Assembly: GCA_903813345.2 (NCBI GenBank) | Contig: CAIIXF020000222.1 | Coordinates: 1-25,000, forward strand | Direction of reading: 5' to 3' | Origin: Owenia fusiformis | Taxonomy: Eukaryota > Annelida > Polychaeta > Sabellida > Oweniidae | Length of the DNA stretch: 25,000 nt | In this document: in pieces, positions 19,096-25,000 of the stretch | How positions within the stretch are numbered: position 1 is the stretch's first letter | Layout of the letters: every line of letters begins with the position of its first letter | The notes under the pieces: model-generated | Told to the model about the DNA's origin: nothing | Seen by the model: only the letters and a program-made list of their open reading frames with translations | Databases searched by the model: none | Program-made: the position numbers and the translations under genes

Positions 19096-19112
19096 CTTCA
19101 TAGTCAGCATAC

Positions 19113-19294
19113 ATGTGTGTACATTTCCATCTATTTAGTGTCTTTATTCTCGGATTAGTCCTTGTGCCTATTCTGGCATGGGACGTCGCCAATCCAGAGG
19201 AAGATGAAGAATTTAATGACTTTCTGGCGTCGTTGAAGGAAGAAGATCTACCGACTGAACTCCGACGTGAGCTTAGACAAGTGAAAGGAGACAA
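19113..19294 (+). CDS. Secreted-protein exon 1 (signal peptide and acidic propeptide)
   Basis: Starts MCVHFHLFSVFILGLVLVP; ends GGAGACAA|GTAAGT, a consensus donor, in phase 2. Cleavage is likely after ILA. Confidence 0.8.
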
Positions 19295-21324
19295 GTAAGT
19301 GATCGTATAGTTCTCCATCGGGAGACAATGGGATATTTGATGTGGCTTTCTATCTCTGGTGCCCACTCTAGTGTTTTCGTGTTAGCACAGTTAAGAATGT
19401 ATTAGAGAGTTTAAGCTTGCACTATTTTTCACAACGTAAACCTGAACGGGAAGTGAATGAATCAATATAGGAATGTATGCGCAAATATATTCTTGCATTT
19501 ACACATATATGAAGTAACCACTGGTGATGTCGCGTTAGCACAGTAAAGACGATGTCAAATACTTACTCACAAATGTATTTTTCCATTTAGCAACCATTGG
19601 TGTTGTCGCGTTAGCACAGTAAAGACGATATCAAATACTTACTCACAAATGTATTTTTCCATTTAGCAACCACTGGTGTTGTCGCGTTAGCACAGTAAAG
19701 ACGATATAAAATACTTACTCACAAATGTATTTTTCAATTTAGCAACCATTGGTGTTGTCGCGTTAGCACAGTAAAGACGATATCAAAAACTTACTCACAA
19801 ATGTATTTTTCAATTTAGCAACCATTGGTGTTGTAGCGTTAGCACAGTAAAGACGATATCAAAAACTTACTCACAAATGTATTTTTCCATTTAGCAACCA
19901 TTGGTGTTGTGACTGTTGTCGTGTTAGCACAGTGAAGACGATATCAAATATTAATTACTCACAAATATATTTTTCCATTTAGCAACCATTGGTGTTGTCG
20001 TGTTAGCACAGTAAAGACGATATCAAATACTTACTCACAAATAAGATACGTGCAGGATCAACACAGACGCAAATCTTACGGCAAATGTGGTCTCTGGGGT
20101 TGGAAAAGATGTAGTCGTTGGTCCACCACATACAGGTACACCCCCTCTTTAAGCATGGCAATCCGACGCCTTAATTTGATAGCATGTTAAAGCCTTTTTA
20201 AGTTTGAATCTCAATTTTGTTCTTCAATCAAGATAGTTTGGAAAATGACTTTGATGAATATCTTAAATTGCGAACCATAAAAATCGAATAGGCTAACACG
20301 TGATTCAAAAGGAGACTTCTGGTTGTGAGACTTATGGAAGAAACTCAAGATAACTTTTTCACTTTAAGGTAACACCAGTTTTCTCTCTCAAAATGGCGGA
20401 GGGTACCTGTAGAATTCAATATTTTTATTTTTTAGACAGTTTGTGTATATTGAATAAACCTGCTTTTCTGCCGTGGTTTAGAAACAATTTCAATAAAGAT
20501 GGCAGTGAAATCAATATTTTATGATAGAATCAAGGAGGATTGACTCCCGGAGTGCAACGTCGTTATTCTGTACCATATATATGGGCATGTCGTCATACAA
20601 AATTCGAATTCAAACAGCCGCCATTTGGTTCACTTCAACATATGAATCGTGAAGTTTGGTCTTATTTCCGCACGAACAATTCCACAACTCACATGTAATG
20701 ATCGACATATTTGTTAAACTCTTTTGAATTGTTTATTTTGAATTGACAGTCGGTTATAATATCAGAAAATGACGACATTTCGACGTTTTGTTGGAAAATA
20801 TGGAGTTTCGATTATGAGGACCAATCCTCCTTGAGATAGAATATTAAAATTCTAACACTGCTGCCATCTTTATATCGGCCAGTCATTTTATCCTTTTTCT
20901 TTTTAGCCAAAGAGCAGTTTACGACACCAAATATGCATACAGAAATGTCAACGTCAGTTGCCCAGCCAATCACCTCGTATGTTGCAATGGCTACCATAAA
21001 GTAGCCAATCATTGTCTTCGTAAGTGTTTTTTTTATATCATGAATTCAAAATGACATTTTAAACTATTTCTGTAACCAAAAATATGGGTTGCAGTTAGTG
21101 AAATAAATAGTTTTATAGACTGTCTAGCGATTCTGAGAGAAATACTCGGACGTGTAATACTTGTTAATACATACTCCTTTCTAGACAGTTTAATTTTTTG
21201 TAATGTCATTTTATTAATTGTACGGTTGGGATTTTATTTTGCAGCTCTTGACAAGGTTGGGAATAATCTGGAGCATCTTGAGAAACTGAAGCAAGCAGGA
21301 AAACTCGGCAGAAAAAGAAAATAA
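19113..21324 (+). CDS. Small secreted cysteine-rich protein with EMI-like cysteine pattern, four exons
   Basis: CDS joins 19113-19294, 20046-20135 (or 19983-20135), 20907-21019 and 21245-21324; all GT-AG and phase-consistent. The short form is 154 residues, the long form 175. Residues 1-22 are a signal peptide (hydrophobic FILGLVLVPILA), then an acidic segment (EEDEEFNDF), basic RREL and HRRK sites, and six extracellular cysteines: C75-x7-C83, C109-x6-C116, C117-x9-C127. The text RCSRWSTTY, YAYRNV, VCCNGY and HCLPL resembles the EMI domain (C..Y..YR....CC.GY...C.PL) of EMILIN/MEGF-type extracellular proteins, but shortened. The C-terminus is a Leu/Lys helix ending GRKRK. Extracellular; partner unknown. 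The EMI assignment is by eye. Confidence 0.75.
19515..20045 (+). repeat. 76-bp intronic tandem array, about seven copies, each with a splice-acceptor-like end
   Basis: Copies at 19515-19590, 19591-19666, 19667-19742, 19743-19818, 19819-19894, 19895-19982 (88 bp, with a ~12-bp insertion) and 19983-20045 (partial). Each reads CAACCATTGGTGTTGTCGCG...TTAGCACAGTAAAGACG...and ends TTTTTCCATTTAG or TTTTTCAATTTAG. The final copy merges into exon 2. A lone older copy fragment (CGTGTTAGCACAG) lies at 19379. Confidence 0.95.
20046..20135 (+). CDS. Secreted-protein exon 2 (short-acceptor form)
   Basis: Acceptor ACAAATAAG (weak) at 20045, or the much stronger TTTTTCCATTTAG ending at 19982; both keep frame. 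Encodes YVQDQHRRKSYGKCGLWGWK then RCSRWSTTY; donor ACAG|GTACAC. Confidence 0.75.
20494..20875. repeat. Inverted-repeat element in intron 2 of the secreted-protein gene
   Basis: The left arm 20494-20544 (AAAGATGGCAG...TCAAGGAGGATTG) and right arm 20820-20875 (CAATCCTCCTTGA...CTGCCATCTTTAT) are imperfect reverse complements, ~50 bases each. Probably a MITE; target duplication unclear. The right arm ends about 30 bases before the exon-3 acceptor. Confidence 0.6.
20907..21019 (+). CDS. Secreted-protein exon 3 (cysteine core)
   Basis: Acceptor CTTTTTCTTTTTAG; encodes QRAVYDTKYAYRNVNVSCPA, NHLVCCNGYHKVANHCL; donor TTC|GTAAGT. Holds four of the six cysteines. Confidence 0.85.
21245..21324 (+). CDS. 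Secreted-protein exon 4 and stop
   Basis: Acceptor TATTTTGCAG; encodes LDKVGNNLEHLEKLKQAGKL then GRKRK, stop TAA at 21322-21324, overlapping an AATAAA. Confidence 0.8.
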
Positions 21325-21825
21325 ACGATTTCCATTGGTAGAAACATTAGCGTATTAAGCATTCTTAAAATTGAAATGTCATCATTATTGAGTGTCTTTA
21401 CAAATATATTAATTCTCTACTAATTTTAATTGTGATTTGGTGAGTGTTGATCACGTGATCATGAACACTAGATGAGTACCAAGGGTTGCAATCGAAATAT
21501 TCGTCCGGTGTGGGTGAGCATGCTATTTTTCACAAAAAAACTAAGAAAACTTCACAAATTATTTGTAACTCAAATGTTTCGTTATACCAGAGAATATTAC
21601 CTACACCACGCACTGGGTATCAGTGGCGTAGCCAGAAAGATAGAAATTGTATCGTTTGCGGGTGACCTTTTCACTTTTGTGACCTGCGGGTATGTCGTTT
21701 GCGGGATGACCCTTCACTTCCGTATGAAGTCCAATAACAATAGAACTAAAAGCTATCGAAAACAGCGCCAGGGTTTCATAATCTAGAAAAATCTATTAAA
21801 CCTCAGTTCCACTGAGACTGTTTAC
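21325..21825 (+). other. Region after the secreted-protein gene, no gene recognised
   Basis: Includes the presumed 3'UTR. A 104-codon frame at 21472-21786 spans GTGGCGTAGCCAG repeat text and shows no domain or biased composition; judged non-coding. Confidence 0.45.
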
Positions 21826-21827
21826 CA

Positions 21828-23484
21828 ACGACTATGTACTCGGATGAGAATGTGTACTGATGAAGGTGCATTCTGGTGAGGACATGTACTGACTAATGTG
21901 TTTTCTGTTGAGGATATGTACTGACTGAGGTGTACTCGGATGAGAGTGTGTACTGACGAAGGTACGTTCTGGTGAGGACATGTACTGATGAAGATGTACT
22001 CGGATGAGAGTTTGTATTGATAGGTACATTCTGGTGAGGACATGTTCTGACTAAGGTGCACTCGGATGAGAGTGTGTACTGACGAAGGTACATTCTGGTG
22101 AGGACATGTACTGATGAAGATGTACTCGGATAAAAGTGTGTACTGATGAAGGTACATTCTGGTGAGGACATGTACTGACGACGGTGTTTTTTGGTGAGGA
22201 CATGTACTGACTAAGGTATACTCGGATGAGAGTGTGTACTGACGAAGGTACATTCTGGTGAGGACATGAACTGATGAAGGTGTACTCGGATGAGAGTTTG
22301 TATTGATAGGTACATTCTGGTGAGGACATGTTCTGACTAAGGTGCACTCGGATGAGAGTGTGTGTTGATGAAGGTACATTCTGGTGAGGACATGTACTGA
22401 TGAAGGTGTACTCGGATAAGAGTGTGTACTGATAAAGGTAGATTCTCGCGAGGACATGTACTGTTGAAGGTGTACTCGGATAAGAGTGTGTACTGACGAA
22501 GGTACATTCTGGTGAGGACATGTACTGACGACGGTGTTTTTTGGTGAGGACATGTACTGACTAAGGTGTACTCGGATGAGAGTGTGTACTGACGAAGGTA
22601 CATTCTGGTGAGGACATGTACTGATGAAGGTGTACTCGGATGAGAGTTTGTATTGATAGGTACATTCTGGTGAGGACATGTTCTGACTAAGGTGCACTCG
22701 GATGAGAGTGTGTGTTGATGAAGGTACATTCTGGTGAGGACATGTACTGATGAAGGTGTACTCGGATAAGAGTGTGTACTGATAAAGGTACATTCTTGTG
22801 AGGACATGTACTGATGACGGTGTTTTTTGGTGAGGACATGTACTGACTGAGTAAGGTGTACTCGGATGAGAGTGTGTACTGACGAAGGTACATTCTGGTG
22901 AGGACATGTATTGATGAAGGTGTACTCGGATGAGAGTTTGTATTGATAGGTACATTCTGGTGAGGACATGTTCTGACTAAGGTGCACTCGGATGAGAGTG
23001 TGTGTTGATGAAGGTACATTCTGGTGAGGACATGTACTGATGAAGGTGTACTCGGATAAGAGTGTGTACTGATAAAGGTAGATTCTCGCGAGGACATGTA
23101 CTGTTGAAGGTGTACTCGGATAAGAGTGTGTACTGACGAAGGTACATTCTGGTGAGGACATGTACTGACGACGGTGTTTTTTGGTGAGGACATGTACTGA
23201 CTAAGGTGTACTCGGATGAGAGTGTGTACTGACGAAGGTACATTCTGGTGAGGACATGTACTGATGAAGGTGTACTCGGATTAGAGTTTGTATTGATAGG
23301 TACATTCTGGTGAGGACATGTTCTGACTAAGGTGCACTCGGATGAGAGTGTGTGTTGATGAAGGTACATTCTGGTGAGGACATGTACTGATGAAGGTGTA
23401 CTCGGATGAGAATTTGTACTGATAGGTACATTCTGGTGAGGACATGTACTGACTGGGGGTGTGCTCGGGTAAGAGTGTGTACTG
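21828..23484. repeat. Satellite-like array with ~30-bp subunits and ~350-bp higher-order period
   Basis: Built from alternating subunits such as GGTGTACTCGGATGAGAGTG and GGTACATTCTGGTGAGGAC, each followed by TGTACTGAY. Higher-order units start at 22211, 22561, 22851 and 23201: 350, 290 (a deleted form) and 350 bp, then a partial one. Distinct landmarks (GACGACGGTGTTTTTTGG, GATTCTCGCGAGG) recur once per unit. The minus strand lacks stops in all three frames for long stretches (up to 377 codons), a consequence of the sequence and not evidence of a protein. Confidence 0.9.
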
Positions 23485-25000
23485 AAGCCTTGGAACATAT
23501 GGTATTGTTGTGGCAAAAACAAAATGAAAAAACATGTACACATATTTGCTTTTCCATAATTACTGTAGCAAGAGATATCTGTAACAAGTAACGAGTTTGG
23601 AAAGGTGTATTATCGTTGTCGTAATAGGGAGGTTAAGATTAGCGTAAAAATATAGGTAGAGCTATCCCTATCCGTATGTTTGTTACGGATACTTAAATGC
23701 GCTTTCTAAAATGAGTTTAAGATTAACGTAAAGGGCTACAAAATCGTATTCAACAATTTATGATAAAAATGACAAGCTAAGTTAAGGATAAAAACCTTGC
23801 GGTGGTGAGTTTGGCGTTAGTTTCCCATTATATGTCACCACTTAGAACTGTTTTTACATTTCAGAGAGAAGGGCGTGGTGTAGCTACTGTAATGAGAGGG
23901 GGTGTTGCTAATGGGGCAGTGACTTAAGGCGAAATGTTAAATTTCTAGCATACCCAGCAATGAGAATGACAAAATAGTAAAATTAAACAAATAAAAGCAA
24001 TTTTGTACATTCACAGTAAGCAATTCAATTCAATTCAATTTATTTATTTCATAATTCTTATATAATATACACTATAAAAACAAAGCAAAACAAAAATTGA
24101 TGAAGAATGTGTAAATTTAACAATGTTATGCATCATCACATGGCATCGTTTATCGCATTATAATGGTTATGTTCGACCACTTAATTACTATGCAGATCGA
24201 ATAATAAATGTTTATTGTCACTAATTCAAAGTTTAAAGTCCCCATATAAAGTTTAAACCACTTTGGCTTATATTGTAGTCTTACCCAATGTTATCAAAGT
24301 GTGATATGTGAAACTTTTTTTTATATTTCAAAAAGTGGTTTTTGAAGGACTTTTTGTTCAAAAATTTATGATTTTATTTAAAACTAACTTTTAGAGGTCA
24401 CGCATATCTTTTGATTAGCCACAACGCATACCAATGCTTAGCATTCATCCATTCTTCCTTTTATCCTGGTTAGGCAATCAACATTGGTTTATTATATTGA
24501 AGTTTAGCATATTTAGAAAAGATTGACATCGTAAAAAACTTTCAATTTTTTCAAAAAGTTTTTGCCACCTGAGTGACATTACTAATGTTGCAAAGTATTT
24601 TTGATATGCTAACACATTGAAGTGGCCCATAAAATATGGCATTTTATTATTGAAATAGTGTGTTCTTTGTTCAATTTTTGCTTTGGTGTTAAAAAAGATA
24701 ATCTTTTTTTGAAATGCATTAAGAAATATTTGATGATTAAAAAATTTCAATTTTTTTGAAAAATGGCGGAACATTTGAATATTTGAAAAATGAAATGCTC
24801 CTAGGGACTATTTCTTGCGAAATCGCTTGAATTTCCAGAAACATATAATGCTTATCCATATTTGTGCCTAGAAGATAGGGATGAGTTATGCTATAGGGAG
24901 TTTTATATTAACGTAATAACCCATTAGTTAATGAAAACACAGAATGAAATCCTGTGCTAAGGGCTGATGTGAAAAAGTCAGTCCACCCCAGTGGGGATCG
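23485..25000 (+). other. Intergenic, no gene recognised
   Basis: AT-rich. Contains the possible LINE tail, two similar TTTAAGATTARCGTAAA stretches near 23634 and 23716, and a minus-strand 98-codon frame (24478-24774) that is Phe/Lys/Asn-rich from T-runs and looks non-coding. Confidence 0.5.
24016..24110 (-). mobile_element. Possible LINE 3'-tail fragment
   Basis: Plus strand shows (CAATT)n then CAATTTATTTATTTCATAA. Read on the minus strand this is ...AATAAATAAATTG(AATTG)n, the kind of tail seen on non-LTR retrotransposon 3' ends in invertebrates. No reverse transcriptase frame is present, so only a truncated end. Confidence 0.35.

Noticed and set aside
19515-20045. CRISPR-like regular repeats
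   Set aside because: The units are contiguous without unique spacers and lie in an animal gene intron; same for the arrays at 1284-1574 and 10813-11764.
21472-21786. 104-codon plus-strand frame
   Set aside because: Unbiased composition, no signal or domain, and it spans dispersed-repeat text GTGGCGTAGCCAG.
21822-23543. Long minus-strand frames (up to 377 codons) as a repetitive secreted protein
   Set aside because: All three minus frames are open over the array, the higher-order period is not a multiple of three, and translations are just repeat text; no splice or conserved domain evidence.
24478-24774. 98-codon minus-strand frame
   Set aside because: Phe/Lys/Asn-rich translation of T- and A-runs; no upstream or downstream splice context.

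Overview
This is a eukaryotic window, AT-rich and intron-rich, most likely from an invertebrate animal (mollusc or another lophotrochozoan). That placement is an inference from gene structure, repeat content and the animal-type CCT6, GPCR and secreted proteins; no single diagnostic marker is present.

Layout. (1) 15-13492 (+) is the 3' part of CCT6, the zeta subunit of the cytosolic chaperonin TRiC/CCT: eight exons, phase-consistent throughout, encoding the last 326 residues; the first ~205 residues lie left of the window. Its 3'UTR runs to about 14.4 kb. (2) Inside the 7.4-kb CCT6 intron at 2582-9974, on the opposite strand, is an intact single-exon rhodopsin-like GPCR (3039-3995). Its 5' end has been tandemly duplicated upstream, leaving decaying copies of its own N-terminus. 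(3) The CCT6 introns hold several DNA transposons with readable boundaries: a TTAA-flanked piggyBac-like element, a small element with TTA duplications, a hAT element with a perfect 8-bp duplication, and a 1.85-kb element with long inverted ends. They also hold tandem arrays with 97-bp and 136-bp units. (4) 14.4-15.0 kb: candidate terminal exons of a minus-strand gene, tail-to-tail with CCT6. (5) 15.2-17.5 kb (+): a two-exon (perhaps more) gene for a basic, probably nuclear, unrecognised protein. (6) 18355-18588 (-): a tiny possible gene with a possible 51-nt intron. (7) 19113-21324 (+): a four-exon gene for a small secreted cysteine-rich protein with an EMI-like cysteine pattern. Its first intron is filled by a 76-bp array in which every unit carries a strong splice-acceptor sequence. 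(8) 21.83-23.48 kb: a satellite-like array with ~350-bp higher-order periods, open in all three minus frames. (9) 23.5-25 kb: no gene seen; a possible LINE 3' tail.

The genes do not form a pathway. CCT6 is housekeeping; the GPCR and the secreted protein are lineage-type genes. The unifying feature is that tandem arrays repeatedly end at gene boundaries: the GPCR start codon, the CCT6 exon-5 acceptor and the secreted-gene exon-2 acceptor.
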